A stretch of DNA of 64,000 nucleotides from a bacterium (GTDB lineage Bacteria; Bacillota; Bacilli; Lactobacillales; Streptococcaceae): assembly GCA_905221375.1 (NCBI GenBank), contig CAJNCY010000007.1:62001-126000 (forward strand), written 5' to 3'. A program made the position numbers and the translations under genes. Shown piece by piece: positions 11,282 through 19,949 of this stretch (its first letter is position 1; each line of letters starts with the position of its first letter). The notes below the pieces were generated by a model that worked only from the letters and a program-made list of their open reading frames with translations, made no database searches and was not told where the DNA came from.

Positions 11282-11310
11282 TTGACAGCTGATGAAAAAG
11301 GTGGTAAGAT
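11282..11310 (+). promoter_or_regulatory. Promoter of the leader-controlled ABC importer operon
   Basis: TTGACA (11282-11287), a 17-bp spacer ending TGG, and TAAGAT (11305-11310) form a near-consensus extended promoter. Transcription should start near 11317, leaving a leader of about 390 nt before the first structural gene at 11710. Confidence 0.85.
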
Positions 11311-11341
11311 AGGAAACATCAAAAAAGAAAGCAGAAAAGAA

Positions 11342-11401
11342 ATGAATAAGAGACAAGCTGTAACGATGAATCAAAACTTTTACTTTAGCTACTTTAGATA
11401 G
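11342..11401 (+). CDS. Aromatic-rich leader peptide (19 aa)
   Basis: A short frame begins with ATG at 11342 about 25 nt after the predicted transcription start and encodes MNKRQAVTMNQNFYFSYFR, then TAG. Five of the last seven residues are Phe or Tyr. The purine-rich AAAGAAAGCAGAAAAGA upstream could serve as a weak ribosome site. A second ATG lies at 11366. Position, length and codon bias are those of a classical attenuation peptide that senses charged tRNA-Phe or tRNA-Tyr. There is no Trp codon. It has no other visible function. Confidence 0.65.
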   Translation: MNKRQAVTMNQNFYFSYFR

Positions 11402-11419
11402 TGTTTGTAGACATGTCAC

Positions 11420-11573
11420 CATGGATGCAAACAGTTCAAGCAATTTGTTTGTATCTATGTGGCTAAGATTTTTGATTGTGGTCCATATAGATGAATATCT
11501 AAATGGACTAGCTAAGTTGTAACTTGTTAGATTATTTCAAGCATCCGTTTAGGTATTATCTAGGCGGTTTTTT
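11420..11573 (+). promoter_or_regulatory. Attenuator: alternative hairpins and terminator downstream of the leader peptide
   Basis: Three stems follow the leader peptide. Stem A pairs GATGCAAACA (11424-11433) with TGTTTGTATC (11446-11455), with CAT/ATG outside it. Stem B (11481-11508) pairs GTCCAT and TAGAT with ATCTA and ATGGAC around a GAAT loop. The terminator stem pairs CCGTTTAG (11545-11552) with CTAGGCGG (11560-11567) and is followed by TTTTTT. The Phe/Tyr codon segment TTAGCTA (11385-11391) is complementary to TAGCTAA at 11509-11515 and partly to GGCTAAG at 11461-11467. Ribosome stalling there would therefore change the fold. No T-box motif is present. Confidence 0.65.
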
Positions 11574-11578
11574 GTTTT

Positions 11579-11685
11579 ATACTCTTCGAAAATCAAATTC
11601 AAACCACGTCAACGTCGCCTTGCCGTACTCAAGTACAGCCTGCGGCTAGTTTCCTAGTTTGCTCTTTGATTTTCATTGAGTATTA
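11579..11685 (+). repeat. BOX element, boxA-boxC type without boxB
   Basis: It begins ATACTCTTCGAAAATC and ends TTTTCATTGAGTATTA, with the boxA signature CGTCAACGTCGCCTTGCCGTA and the boxC signature GCGGCTAGTTTCCTAG. The boxB module is missing. It lies in the leader between the attenuator and the first gene of the ABC importer operon. Confidence 0.88.
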
Positions 11686-11709
11686 TCTTTTCTGAGAAGG
11701 AGTTTCATT

Positions 11710-12687
11710 ATGAAAGTTGTTCGAAAATTACTAGCTCCCCTCTTGGTAGTGGGGATCCTCTTGACCTCTCTGATCAGTTTGCATCAGTTGAAGGCAGATA
11801 AGAAAAAAGATGTTTTTCGTATCGGTATTTCGCAGTTTATTACCCACCAGTCCCTAGACGCTACTAGAGAAGGTTTTGTGGATGAGCTGGCCAAGCAAGG
11901 CTATGTTGAAGGGGAAAATATTGAGATTGATTTGCAAAATGCACAGGGAGAACAAAGAAATCTAAAAACGATTTCCCAGCAACTAGCAGAATCTAGTGAT
12001 GTCGTTCTAGCCATCGCAACGCCTTCTGCTCAGAGCTTGGCTAATACGACTCAAACGACACCGGTTATCTTTTCAGCTGTAACAGATCCTGTCAGTGCCA
12101 AGCTGGTTGAGTCAAGAGAATATCCTGGGGGCAATGTGACTGGGACAAGCGACCAGTCATCAGATGCCATTTCAACTCAAATCAATTTGATAAAGAAAGT
12201 GTTGCCAAAGGCTAAAACGATTGGAATTCTCTATACTCAGAGCGAGCCAAACTCAGTTGTCCAAAAGGATGAAGCTAAGCGACTTCTGGAAGAAAAAGGA
12301 TTTACCGTTGTTGAAAAAACAATCTTGGACAGTAACAACGTCAAGGCGGCAGCAGAGAGCTTGATGGCAGAAGTGGATATGGTTTTTGTACCAACGGATA
12401 ATATCATTTCGTCAACCATGGAAACAGTCAAGCAGGTTTCTATTAAACACAAGGTTCCAGTATTTGGTGGCTCAACAGAAATGATTGCTGTTGGTGGCTT
12501 GTATAACTACGGAACCAATTATGAAGAATTGGGACGGCAGACAGCCCGCATGTTGATTCGTGTCTTAAAAGGTGAGAAGCCAGAAAATATAGCAGTTGAG
12601 TTGCCTGAAAAACTGGAATTGCATACCAATAAAGAAATGGCAGATGCACTAGGAATTGATATTAGTAAGTTAGAAAGCAAGGAATAG
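11710..12687 (+). CDS. ABC transporter substrate-binding protein (TrpX/PF04392 type)
   Basis: This 325-residue extracytoplasmic solute-binding protein belongs to the ABC_sub_bind family (PF04392), with a duplicated Rossmann-like fold. An N-terminal hydrophobic segment is at about residues 8-27. It lacks a lipobox cysteine (the segment reads LLTSLISLHQLKA), unlike the other receptors here, so it may stay anchored by its signal helix. Homologous streptococcal operons are called trpXYZ and are proposed to import tryptophan or related aromatic compounds. The Phe/Tyr-rich leader peptide suggests an aromatic amino acid substrate here. AAGGAG precedes the ATG. Confidence 0.82.
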   Translation: MKVVRKLLAPLLVVGILLTSLISLHQLKADKKKDVFRIGISQFITHQSLDATREGFVDELAKQGYVEGENIEIDLQNAQGEQRNLKTISQQLAESSDVVLAIATPSAQSLANTTQTTPVIFSAVTDPVSAKLVESREYPGGNVTGTSDQSSDAISTQINLIKKVLPKAKTIGILYTQSEPNSVVQKDEAKRLLEEKGFTVVEKTILDSNNVKAAAESLMAEVDMVFVPTDNIISSTMETVKQVSIKHKVPVFGGSTEMIAVGGLYNYGTNYEELGRQTARMLIRVLKGEKPENIAVELPEKLELHTNKEMADALGIDISKLESKE

Positions 12688-12697
12688 GAGGTTTAAG

Positions 12698-13591
12698 ATG
12701 AGTTTTGTATTATCTAGTTTATCAGAAGGTTTGTTGTGGTCGATTATGGCCATTGGAGTTTACTTGACTTTCCGTATTTTGGATATTGCGGATATGACTG
12801 CTGAAGGAGCCTTTCCTTTGGGGGCAGCTGTCGTTGTATCGCAGATACAGGCAGGAACAAATCCTTGGATTGCGACCTTACTTGCCTTGCTGGCAGGTAT
12901 GATTGCTGGTCTTGTGTCAGGTATGCTTCACACCAAGATGAAAATCCCAGCTCTCTTGACAGGGATTGTGACCTTGACAGGGCTTTATTCCATCAATATT
13001 AAAATCATGGGAAGTGTGCCCAATCTTTCCTTGGGAGATTCTTCAACTGTCTTTAAACAGTTGGCTAGCTTGGGACTGACAAATGAAGAAGCTGTTTTCT
13101 TATTTAGTTCAGCCTGTCTCTTACTTGTTTGTTTGGTCTTGACTCTTTTGATGAAAACAGAGATTGGCTTGGTCTTGCGTTCGACTGGGGACAATATTCC
13201 TATGAGTGAGGCCAACGGGGTCAATGTAGACACCATGAAGATTGTTGGTTACATGATTTCAAACGGCTTGATTGCCTTATGTGGTTCCTTGTTTGCCCAA
13301 AATGATGGATTTTCAGATGTGACTTCTGGGACAGGAACCATCGTTGTTGGTTTGAGTGCAGTGATTATTGCGGAAGTCTTGATACACGACTTGACCATTG
13401 GAGGCCGCTTATTATCCATCGGAATCGGTGCTATTGTATACCGTTTGATTATTTTAAATATCTATGAAATTCCAAATCTAGATCAAAACTTGGTACGTCT
13501 CTTTAATGCAATCTTGCTAGCCTTAGTTTTATTTGCACCAGAATTGCAAAAGAGATTAAAGATTCGTGGTCTGAAATTGAGAAATGAATAG
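12698..13591 (+). CDS. ABC transporter permease (TrpY type)
   Basis: The 297-residue membrane protein has eight or so hydrophobic helices and the branched-chain amino acid permease fold (BPD_transp_2, LivH/LivM-like). The conserved region RSTGDNIPMSEANGVNVDTMK near residue 160 is the cytoplasmic coupling segment of this family. It lies between the substrate-binding gene (10 bp upstream) and the ATPase gene (12 bp downstream), and should form the channel of the importer. Confidence 0.85.
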   Translation: MSFVLSSLSEGLLWSIMAIGVYLTFRILDIADMTAEGAFPLGAAVVVSQIQAGTNPWIATLLALLAGMIAGLVSGMLHTKMKIPALLTGIVTLTGLYSINIKIMGSVPNLSLGDSSTVFKQLASLGLTNEEAVFLFSSACLLLVCLVLTLLMKTEIGLVLRSTGDNIPMSEANGVNVDTMKIVGYMISNGLIALCGSLFAQNDGFSDVTSGTGTIVVGLSAVIIAEVLIHDLTIGGRLLSIGIGAIVYRLIILNIYEIPNLDQNLVRLFNAILLALVLFAPELQKRLKIRGLKLRNE

Positions 13592-13603
13592 GAGGAGAAA
13601 GTT

Positions 13604-14407
13604 ATGGCAAGTTTGTTAACACTTGAAAATATTCACAAAACATTTGAAGCAGGGACGGTCAATGAAAACCATGTCCTCAAAGGATTAGATTTAGAGGTTG
13701 AAGAGGGAGATTTTATCTCCGTAATCGGTGGAAATGGAGCAGGGAAATCCACTTTGATGAATATCTTGGCTGGCAATCTATCTGTGGATGAAGGGGACCT
13801 TCTACTGGCAGGCAAATCCATTAAAAATCTGAGTGTCAGAAAGAGAGCCAAGGATATTGCCCGTGTTTTTCAAGATCCTAAGATGGGAACGGCTTCTCGT
13901 TTGACGATTGAGGAGAATATGGCTATTGCCTTGAGACGCGGGCAGAAGAGAGGACTTGGTTGGGGCGTGAAGGAGAAGGATAGAATCCAGTTCCAAGAGG
14001 CCTTGAAAGAGTTGAATATCGGCCTTGAAAACCGCTTAAAAGTAGATACTCAATATCTCTCAGGAGGACAAAGACAGGCCTTGACCCTAGTCATGGCAGC
14101 TCTGGTGAAACCCAAACTTTTGCTTTTGGATGAACATACTGCGGCCCTTGATCCGAAAACTAGTCAAATGGTGATGGACTTGACGCAAAAGATTGTGGAA
14201 CACCATCAGTTGACGACTTTGATGATTACCCACGATATGAACCATGCGATTGAGTACGGTAATCGTCTCATTATGCTCTATCAAGGCAAGATAGTGGTGG
14301 ATGTCAAGGGAGAGGAGAAAAAGCATCTGACAGTTGAAGATCTCATGCATCTCTTCCAGAAAAATAGTGGCCAGAGTCTAGTCAGTGATGAATTGGTTTT
14401 GGGATAA
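13604..14407 (+). CDS. ABC transporter ATP-binding protein (TrpZ type)
   Basis: The 267-residue ATPase has Walker A GGNGAGKS near residue 43, a Q-loop at VFQDPKMGT (about 90), signature LSGGQRQA near 153, Walker B LLLLDEHTA near 173, and switch His in ITHD. Walker B is followed by His-Thr-Ala rather than Pro-Thr, as in other ATPases of this subfamily. GGAGGAG precedes its ATG. It closes the operon and a terminator follows. Confidence 0.87.
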   Translation: MASLLTLENIHKTFEAGTVNENHVLKGLDLEVEEGDFISVIGGNGAGKSTLMNILAGNLSVDEGDLLLAGKSIKNLSVRKRAKDIARVFQDPKMGTASRLTIEENMAIALRRGQKRGLGWGVKEKDRIQFQEALKELNIGLENRLKVDTQYLSGGQRQALTLVMAALVKPKLLLLDEHTAALDPKTSQMVMDLTQKIVEHHQLTTLMITHDMNHAIEYGNRLIMLYQGKIVVDVKGEEKKHLTVEDLMHLFQKNSGQSLVSDELVLG

Positions 14408-14411
14408 ATAA

Positions 14412-14443
14412 AAAGGCTGAGATCCAGTGTCTCAGTCTTTTAT
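14412..14443 (+). terminator. Terminator of the ABC importer operon
   Basis: Stem GGCTGAGA (14415-14422) pairs with TCTCAGTC (14430-14437) with one wobble and is followed by TTTTATT. Confidence 0.85.
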
Positions 14444-14476
14444 TAGTACAAATGGATAGGCAGAAATATGAAATTA

Positions 14477-14591
14477 ATACTCTTCGAAAATCTCTTCAAA
14501 CCGTGTCAGCTTTATCTGCAACCTCAAAACAGTGTTTTGAGCAGCCTTCGGCTAGCTTTCTAGTTTGCTCTTTGATTTTCAGTGAGTATAA
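14477..14591 (+). repeat. BOX element with truncated boxA and partial boxB
   Basis: It starts ATACTCTTCGAAAATC and ends TTTCAGTGAGTATAA. The CGTCGCCTTGCCGT part of boxA is missing. A boxB-like segment, CTCAAAACAGTGTTTTGAG, and boxC GCTAGCTTTCTAGTTTGCTC are present. It fills most of the gap between the importer operon and yneF. Confidence 0.85.
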
Positions 14592-14690
14592 ACTCAATAA
14601 GGAGCCCTCTTTCGCAGAAAAGCAGGGTTCTTTTTGTTGTCTATTCCATTCCTGAAAGCGTAAAACAAACTAGTCAGGGTGGCTAGTTTG

Positions 14691-14699
14691 TGGTATAAT
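14691..14699 (+). promoter_or_regulatory. Extended -10 promoter of yneF
   Basis: TGGTATAAT at 14691-14699 lies 34 bp before the chosen yneF start. No clear -35 is visible. Confidence 0.7.
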
Positions 14700-14732
14700 G
14701 AAAGAGACTCAAAAAGAAACAGGAGAAATATG

Positions 14733-14981
14733 ATGGATTTACTATTAGCAATTGTATTGATTGTGCTAGCTTTTCTAGGAGGAGCTCTTGGAGGAATGTA
14801 CTTGGTTCGTAAGCAAATTGAAAAAGAATTCGCTGACAACCCACGTTTGAATGCTGAAGCAGTTCGTACTCTTTTGAGTGCAAATGGTCAAAAACCAAGC
14901 GAAGCTAAGGTACAACAAGTTTACCACCAAATCATCCGCCAACAAAAAGCAGCCCTTGCTAACAATAAAAAGAAAAAATAA
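14733..14981 (+). CDS. YneF family protein (UPF0154)
   Basis: The 82-residue protein has one N-terminal transmembrane helix (about residues 3-24), then a charged cytoplasmic part ending in a lysine-rich tail. This is the UPF0154/YneF family, widespread in Firmicutes and of unknown role. Two ATG codons are adjacent, at 14730 and 14733. The second is 7 nt from AGGAG and gives the usual length. The gene stands alone, with its own promoter and terminator. Confidence 0.88.
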
Positions 14982-14989
14982 ATAAGGAA

Positions 14990-15018
14990 AAGTCTGGGAT
15001 GAAAGTTCCAGACTTCTC
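14990..15018 (+). terminator. Terminator after yneF
   Basis: Stem AAGTCTGG (14990-14997) pairs with CCAGACTT (15008-15015). The following T-tract is weak. Confidence 0.6.
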
Positions 15019-15184
15019 ACTATGTTGGCTATGGGTTTAGGGATGAGACTTTTTCCTTGCATTCTATTGATATTTGATTATGATTAAGAGAGATAGTTGT
15101 TGATTAGGCTGTCATTATTCAGTTCATAAGGAACGGTAATCATAATGAACTATCAATCAGAAAAAAGACTAGAAAGAAGACTGT

Positions 15185-15979
15185 ATGGATAATCGACCGA
15201 TTGGTTTTTTGGATTCGGGTGTCGGGGGCTTGACCGTTGTGCGCGAGCTCATGCGCCAGCTTCCCCATGAAGAAATCGTCTATATTGGAGATTCGGCACG
15301 GGCGCCCTATGGTCCCCGTCCTGCTGAGCAAATTCGTGAATATACTTGGCAGTTGGTCAACTTTCTTTTGACCAAGGATGTCAAAATGATTGTCATTGCT
15401 TGTAATACTGCGACTGCGGTCGTCTGGGAAGAAATCAAGGCTCAACTAGACATTCCTGTCTTGGGTGTGATTTTGCCAGGAGCTTCGGCAGCCATCAAGT
15501 CCAGCCAAGGTGGGAAAATCGGAGTGATTGGAACACCCATGACGGTACAATCAGACATCTACCGTCAGAAAATCCATGATTTGGATCCGGACTTACAGGT
15601 GGAGAGTTTGGCCTGTCCCAAGTTTGCTCCCTTGGTGGAGTCTGGTGCCCTGTCAACCAGTGTCACCAAGAAAGTGGTCTATGAAACCCTGCGTCCCTTG
15701 GTCGGCAAGGTGGATAGCCTGATTTTGGGCTGTACCCATTATCCGCTCCTCAGACCTATTATTCAAAATGTAATGGGACCCAAGGTTCAACTTATCGATA
15801 GTGGGGCAGAGTGCGTACGGGATATCTCAGTCTTACTTAATTATTTTGAAATCAATCGTGGTCGCGATGCTGGATCACTCTATCACCGTTTTTACACAAC
15901 AGCCAGCAGCCAAAGTTTTGCACAAATTGGTGAAGAATGGCTGGAAAAAGAGATTTATGTGGAGCATGTAGAATTATGA
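15185..15979 (+). CDS. murI: Glutamate racemase
   Basis: This enzyme interconverts L- and D-glutamate to supply D-Glu for peptidoglycan. The protein has 264 residues. The two catalytic cysteines are in ACNTATA (near residue 73) and GCTHYPLL (near residue 184), and the N-terminal [11 protein letters not shown] holds the conserved Asp-Ser. AGAAAGAAG precedes the ATG. Its stop overlaps the start of the next gene (ATGA). It heads a long run of coupled housekeeping genes. Confidence 0.96.
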   Translation: MDNRPIGFLDSGVGGLTVVRELMRQLPHEEIVYIGDSARAPYGPRPAEQIREYTWQLVNFLLTKDVKMIVIACNTATAVVWEEIKAQLDIPVLGVILPGASAAIKSSQGGKIGVIGTPMTVQSDIYRQKIHDLDPDLQVESLACPKFAPLVESGALSTSVTKKVVYETLRPLVGKVDSLILGCTHYPLLRPIIQNVMGPKVQLIDSGAECVRDISVLLNYFEINRGRDAGSLYHRFYTTASSQSFAQIGEEWLEKEIYVEHVEL

Positions 15980-16947
15980 CAAATAAAATTTATGAATACA
16001 AGGATGAACAGGACTGGTATGTCGGGTCCTATGGTATTTTTGGTGGCGTCCGGACGTTGACGGATGATGACTTGGATTTTCCTCTATTGGAGTTTGCCCA
16101 AAGATTTAGAGATGAGGATCGAGGTTTTCCTGTTTCTGTTACTGTTTTACGCTATGGTTCTCTCTACCGTTTATTGTCTTTTGTGGTGGATATCCTCAAC
16201 CAAGAAGCAGGACGTAGCTTGGAAGTTATCCAACGTCAGGGGACTTTGCTCCTGGTTGAAAATGGGCAACTCTTGTATGTGGAATTGCCCAAAGAAGGGG
16301 TCAATGTTCATGATTTCTTTGAGACAAATAAGGTCAGAGAAACCTTGTTGATTGCGACTCGTAACGAGGGCAAGACCAAGGAATTTCGAGCTATCTTTGA
16401 CAAGCTAGGCTACGATGTGGAAAATCTCAATGACTACCCTGACCTGCCTGAAGTAGCAGAAACAGGCATGACTTTCGAAGAAAATGCCCGCCTCAAGGCA
16501 GAAACTATTTCTCAATTAACGGGCAAGATGGTTCTTGCGGATGACTCTGGACTTAAAGTAGATGTTTTGGGCGGTTTGCCAGGTGTCTGGTCAGCTCGTT
16601 TCGCAGGTGTGGGAGCAACTGACCGTGAAAACAATGCTAAACTCTTGCACGAATTGGCCATGGTCTTTGAACTCAAGGACCGCTCGGCTCAATTCCATAC
16701 AACCCTAGTCGTAGCCAGCCCCAACAAGGAAAGCTTGGTTGTCGAAGCAGACTGGCCTGGCTACATTAACTTTGAACCTAAGGGTGAAAATGGCTTTGGC
16801 TATGATCCTCTCTTCCTTGTGGGAGAGACAGGCAAATCATCAGCTGAATTAACCCTTGAAGAAAAAAATAGTCAATCTCACCGTGCCTTAGCCGTTAAGA
16901 AACTTTTGGAGGTATTTCCATCATGGCAAAGCAAACCATCATTGTAA
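15976..16947 (+). CDS. XTP/dITP diphosphatase with extra N-terminal domain (RdgB/HAM1 family)
   Basis: This is a 323-residue protein. Residues from about 128 onward are a full HAM1/RdgB domain: the nucleotide-binding segment [14 protein letters not shown], the acidic motif [10 protein letters not shown] and [11 protein letters not shown] are all present. The domain hydrolyses non-canonical purine triphosphates such as XTP and dITP. The first 125 residues form a separate domain that I do not recognise; streptococcal homologues share this extended architecture. The start overlaps the murI stop. The final 25 bp overlap the following phosphoesterase gene. Confidence 0.9.
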   Translation: MTNKIYEYKDEQDWYVGSYGIFGGVRTLTDDDLDFPLLEFAQRFRDEDRGFPVSVTVLRYGSLYRLLSFVVDILNQEAGRSLEVIQRQGTLLLVENGQLLYVELPKEGVNVHDFFETNKVRETLLIATRNEGKTKEFRAIFDKLGYDVENLNDYPDLPEVAETGMTFEENARLKAETISQLTGKMVLADDSGLKVDVLGGLPGVWSARFAGVGATDRENNAKLLHELAMVFELKDRSAQFHTTLVVASPNKESLVVEADWPGYINFEPKGENGFGYDPLFLVGETGKSSAELTLEEKNSQSHRALAVKKLLEVFPSWQSKPSL

Positions 16948-17444
16948 TGAGCGATTCTCATGGCGATAGCTTGATTGTGGAAGAAATACGTGATCGCTAT
17001 GTGGGCAAAGTTGACGCCGTTTTTCATAATGGCGATTCTGAATTGCGTCCCGATTCTCCACTTTGGGAGGGAATCCGTGTTGTTAAAGGGAATATGGACT
17101 TCTATGCAGGCTACCCAGAACGTTTGGTGACTGAGCTTGGTTCGATCAAGATTATCCAAACTCATGGACACCTATTTGATATCAATTTCAACTTTCAAAA
17201 GTTGGACTACTGGGCTCAGGAAGAAGAGGCCGATATCTGCCTTTATGGCCACTTGCATGTGCCAAGCGCTTGGATGGAAGGCAAGACCCTCTTTCTAAAT
17301 CCAGGCTCTATTAGTCAACCACGTGGTACCATCAGAGAATGTCTCTATGCTCGTGTGGAGATTGATGATAGCTATTTCAAAGTGGACTTTTTGACAAGAG
17401 ACCACGAGGTGTATCCAGGCTTGTCCAAGGAGTTTAGCAGATGA
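16923..17444 (+). CDS. Metallophosphoesterase, YfcE/MJ0936 family
   Basis: The 173-residue protein carries metallophosphoesterase motifs in order: MSDSHGD near residue 9, a GDSE/NGD motif near 37, a GNMD motif near 60, and the paired histidine motifs THGH and YGHLHVP. Family members are divalent-metal phosphodiesterases, but the natural substrate is not known. The ATG at 16923 lies inside the end of the preceding gene, following GGAGG. Its stop overlaps the start of the CBS gene. Confidence 0.9.
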   Translation: MAKQTIIVMSDSHGDSLIVEEIRDRYVGKVDAVFHNGDSELRPDSPLWEGIRVVKGNMDFYAGYPERLVTELGSIKIIQTHGHLFDINFNFQKLDYWAQEEEADICLYGHLHVPSAWMEGKTLFLNPGSISQPRGTIRECLYARVEIDDSYFKVDFLTRDHEVYPGLSKEFSR

Positions 17445-17902
17445 TTGCCAAGGAGTTTGAGACTTTCTTGCTAGGGCAAGAGGAAACTTTTTTGACCCCT
17501 GCTGAAAATCTAGCTGTGTTGATTGATACCCACAATGCGGATCATGCGACCCTCTTGCTCAGTCAGATGACCTATACCCGTGTTCCTGTTGTAACCGATG
17601 AAAAACAATTTGTTGGGACTATTGGGCTCAGAGATATTATGGCTTATCAGATGGAGCATGACTTGAGCTCAGAAATCATGGCGGATACGGACATTGTCCA
17701 CATGACGAAAAAGGACGTAGCGGTCGTCTCACCTGATTTTACTATTACAGAGGTCCTGCACAAGCTGGTAGATGAGTCTTTCTTACCGGTTGTGGATGCA
17801 GAGGGTATTTTCCAAGGGATTATTACGCGCAAATCTATCCTCAAGGCTGTCAATGCTCTCTTGCATGACTTTAGTAAGGACTATGAGATTCGATGCAAAT
17901 GA
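17441..17902 (+). CDS. cbpB: CBS-domain protein, CbpB/DarB type
   Basis: The 153-residue protein consists of two CBS domains (about residues 20-75 and 85-145) and nothing else. Streptococcal and Bacillus relatives (CbpB, DarB) bind cyclic di-AMP and, when unbound, stimulate (p)ppGpp synthesis. The short stand-alone CBS architecture fits. The symbol is given from family resemblance and neighbourhood, without an alignment. Its ends overlap the neighbouring genes by 4 nt on both sides. Confidence 0.72.
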   Translation: MIAKEFETFLLGQEETFLTPAENLAVLIDTHNADHATLLLSQMTYTRVPVVTDEKQFVGTIGLRDIMAYQMEHDLSSEIMADTDIVHMTKKDVAVVSPDFTITEVLHKLVDESFLPVVDAEGIFQGIITRKSILKAVNALLHDFSKDYEIRCK

Positions 17903-18633
17903 GAGATAGGATTTCAGCCTTTTTAGAGGAAAAGCAGGGCTTGTCTGTCAATTCAAAGCAGTCCTATAAGTATGATTTGGAGCAATTTTTAGACATTATA
18001 GGAGAGCGGATTTCTGAGACCAGTCTCAAGATTTACCAAGCCCAGCTAGCCAATCTAAAAATCAGCGCCCAGAAGCGAAAGATTTCGGCCTGTAACCAAT
18101 TTCTCTACTTTCTCTATCAAAAAGGAGAAGTGGATAGTTTTTACCGCTTGGAATTAGCTAAACAAGCTGAAAAGAAGACCGAAAAGCCAGAACTGTTAGA
18201 CCTAGACTCTTTTTGGCAAGAAAGTGACTATCCAGAAGGACGCTTACTGGCACTCTTAATCCTAGAAATGGGACTCTTGCCAAGTGAGATTTTAGCCCTC
18301 AAAGTTGCGGATATCAATCTGGACTTTCAGGTGTTGCGAATCAAGAAGGTTTCCCAACAGAGGATTGTCACCATTCCCACGTCCTTGCTTGCAGAATTGG
18401 AACCCTTGATGGGGCAGACCTATCTTTTTGAAAGGGCAGGGAAATCCTATTCTCGTCAGTGGGCCTTTCGTCAGTTAGAATCTTTTGTTAAGGAGAAAGG
18501 TTTTCCAACCTTATCAGCTCAAGCCTTGCGGGAACAGTTTATTCTAAGACAAATAGAAAACAAGGTCGATTTGTACGAAATTGCAAAAAAATTAGGATTA
18601 AAAACAGTCCTGACCTTAGAAAAATATAGATAA
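17899..18633 (+). CDS. XerD-like tyrosine recombinase with degenerate active site
   Basis: This 244-residue protein has an N-terminal SAM-like core-binding domain (residues 1-85) and a C-terminal tyrosine recombinase fold. The catalytic set is incomplete. The usual Arg of the GLR-SE motif is replaced (GLLPSEI), and the His of HxLR is Ser (LSAQALRE). The second Arg and the final Tyr (EKYR) remain. It is thus unlikely to be a normal XerD. It is a conserved streptococcal form that accompanies scpAB. An alternative ATG at 17893 exists; 17899 overlaps the cbpB stop and gives the family length. Confidence 0.85.
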   Translation: MRDRISAFLEEKQGLSVNSKQSYKYDLEQFLDIIGERISETSLKIYQAQLANLKISAQKRKISACNQFLYFLYQKGEVDSFYRLELAKQAEKKTEKPELLDLDSFWQESDYPEGRLLALLILEMGLLPSEILALKVADINLDFQVLRIKKVSQQRIVTIPTSLLAELEPLMGQTYLFERAGKSYSRQWAFRQLESFVKEKGFPTLSAQALREQFILRQIENKVDLYEIAKKLGLKTVLTLEKYR

Positions 18634-19361
18634 TGGATATTAAATTAAAAGATTTTGAAGGGCCCCTGGACTTGCTCTTGCACCTTGTTTCTAAGTACCA
18701 GATGGATATCTACGATGTGCCTATTACGGAAGTCATCGAACAGTATCTAGCCTATGTCTCAACCCTGCAGGCCATGCGTCTGGAAGTGACGGGCGAGTAC
18801 ATGGTCATGGCCAGTCAGCTCATGCTGATCAAGAGCCGCAAGCTTCTTCCAAAGGTAGCGGAAGTGACAGACTTGGAGGATGACCTGGAGCAGGATCTTC
18901 TGTCTCAAATCGAAGAATACCGCAAATTCAAGCTCTTGGGGGAGCACTTGGAAGCCAAGCACCAAGAACGGGCTCAGTATTATTCCAAAGCGCCGACAGA
19001 GTTGATTTACGAAGATGCGGAGCTTGTGCATGACAAGACGACCATTGACCTCTTTTTGGCTTTTTCAAATATCCTAGCCAAGAAAAAAGAGGAGTTTACA
19101 CAAAATCACACGACTATCTTGCGGGATGAGTATAAGATTGAGGACATGATGGTTATCGTGAAAGAGTCCTTGACTGGACGAGATCAATTGCGCTTGCAGG
19201 ATTTGTTTAAGGAAGCTCAGAATGTCCAAGAGGTCATCACCCTCTTTTTGGCAACCCTAGAGTTAATCAAAACCCAGGAGCTGATCCTCATGCAAGAGGA
19301 AAGTTTCGGAGATATTTATCTCATGGAAAAGAAGGAAGAAAGTCAAGTGGCTCAAAGCTAG
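18633..19361 (+). CDS. scpA: Segregation and condensation protein A
   Basis: ScpA is the kleisin that bridges SMC heads and ScpB in the chromosome condensation complex. The 242-residue length and N-terminal segment ([25 protein letters not shown]) are characteristic. Its ATG overlaps the preceding TAA (TAATG). The scpB gene follows after 18 bp. Confidence 0.95.
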   Translation: MDIKLKDFEGPLDLLLHLVSKYQMDIYDVPITEVIEQYLAYVSTLQAMRLEVTGEYMVMASQLMLIKSRKLLPKVAEVTDLEDDLEQDLLSQIEEYRKFKLLGEHLEAKHQERAQYYSKAPTELIYEDAELVHDKTTIDLFLAFSNILAKKKEEFTQNHTTILRDEYKIEDMMVIVKESLTGRDQLRLQDLFKEAQNVQEVITLFLATLELIKTQELILMQEESFGDIYLMEKKEESQVAQS

Positions 19362-19379
19362 ACTTGATAGAGAGGAAAG

Positions 19380-19949
19380 ATGAGTACTTTAGCAAAAATA
19401 GAAGCGCTCTTGTTTGTAGCGGGTGAAGATGGGATTAGGGTCCGCCAGTTAGCTGAACTCCTCTCTCTGCCACCGACAGGCATCCAACAGAGTTTAGAAA
19501 AATTAGCCCAGAAGTATGAAAAGGACCCAGATTCCAGTTTGGCTCTGATTGAGACAGGTGGGGCTTATAGATTGGTGACCAAGCCTCAGTTTTCAGAGGT
19601 TTTGAAGGAATATTCCAAGGCGCCTATTAACCAGAGCTTGTCTCGGGCTGCCCTTGAGACCTTGTCCATCATTGCCTATAAGCAGCCCATCACACGGATA
19701 GAGATTGATGCCATCCGTGGGGTCAACTCGAGTGGGGCCTTGGCAAAGTTGCAGGCTTTTGACCTGATAAAGGAAGACGGGAAAAAAGAAGTCTTGGGTC
19801 GCCCCAACCTCTATGTGACTACAGATTATTTCCTAGATTACATGGGGATAAATCATTTGGAAGAATTACCAGTGATTGATGAGCTTGAGATTCAAGCCCA
19901 AGAAAGCCAATTATTTGGTGAAAGGATAGAAGAAGATGAGAATCAATAA
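19380..19949 (+). CDS. scpB: Segregation and condensation protein B
   Basis: ScpB is a dimer of winged-helix domains that binds the middle of ScpA. The 189-residue sequence contains the conserved [13 protein letters not shown] start, the [14 protein letters not shown] block (near 95) and [28 protein letters not shown] precedes the ATG. The 3' end overlaps the rluB start by 14 bp. Confidence 0.96.
   Translation: MSTLAKIEALLFVAGEDGIRVRQLAELLSLPPTGIQQSLEKLAQKYEKDPDSSLALIETGGAYRLVTKPQFSEVLKEYSKAPINQSLSRAALETLSIIAYKQPITRIEIDAIRGVNSSGALAKLQAFDLIKEDGKKEVLGRPNLYVTTDYFLDYMGINHLEELPVIDELEIQAQESQLFGERIEEDENQ

Noticed and set aside
15145..15192. Fifteen-codon frame ([15 protein letters not shown]) overlapping the start of murI
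   Set aside because: The ribosome site is weak, there is no regulatory-codon pattern or terminator nearby, and the frame is short enough to be chance.
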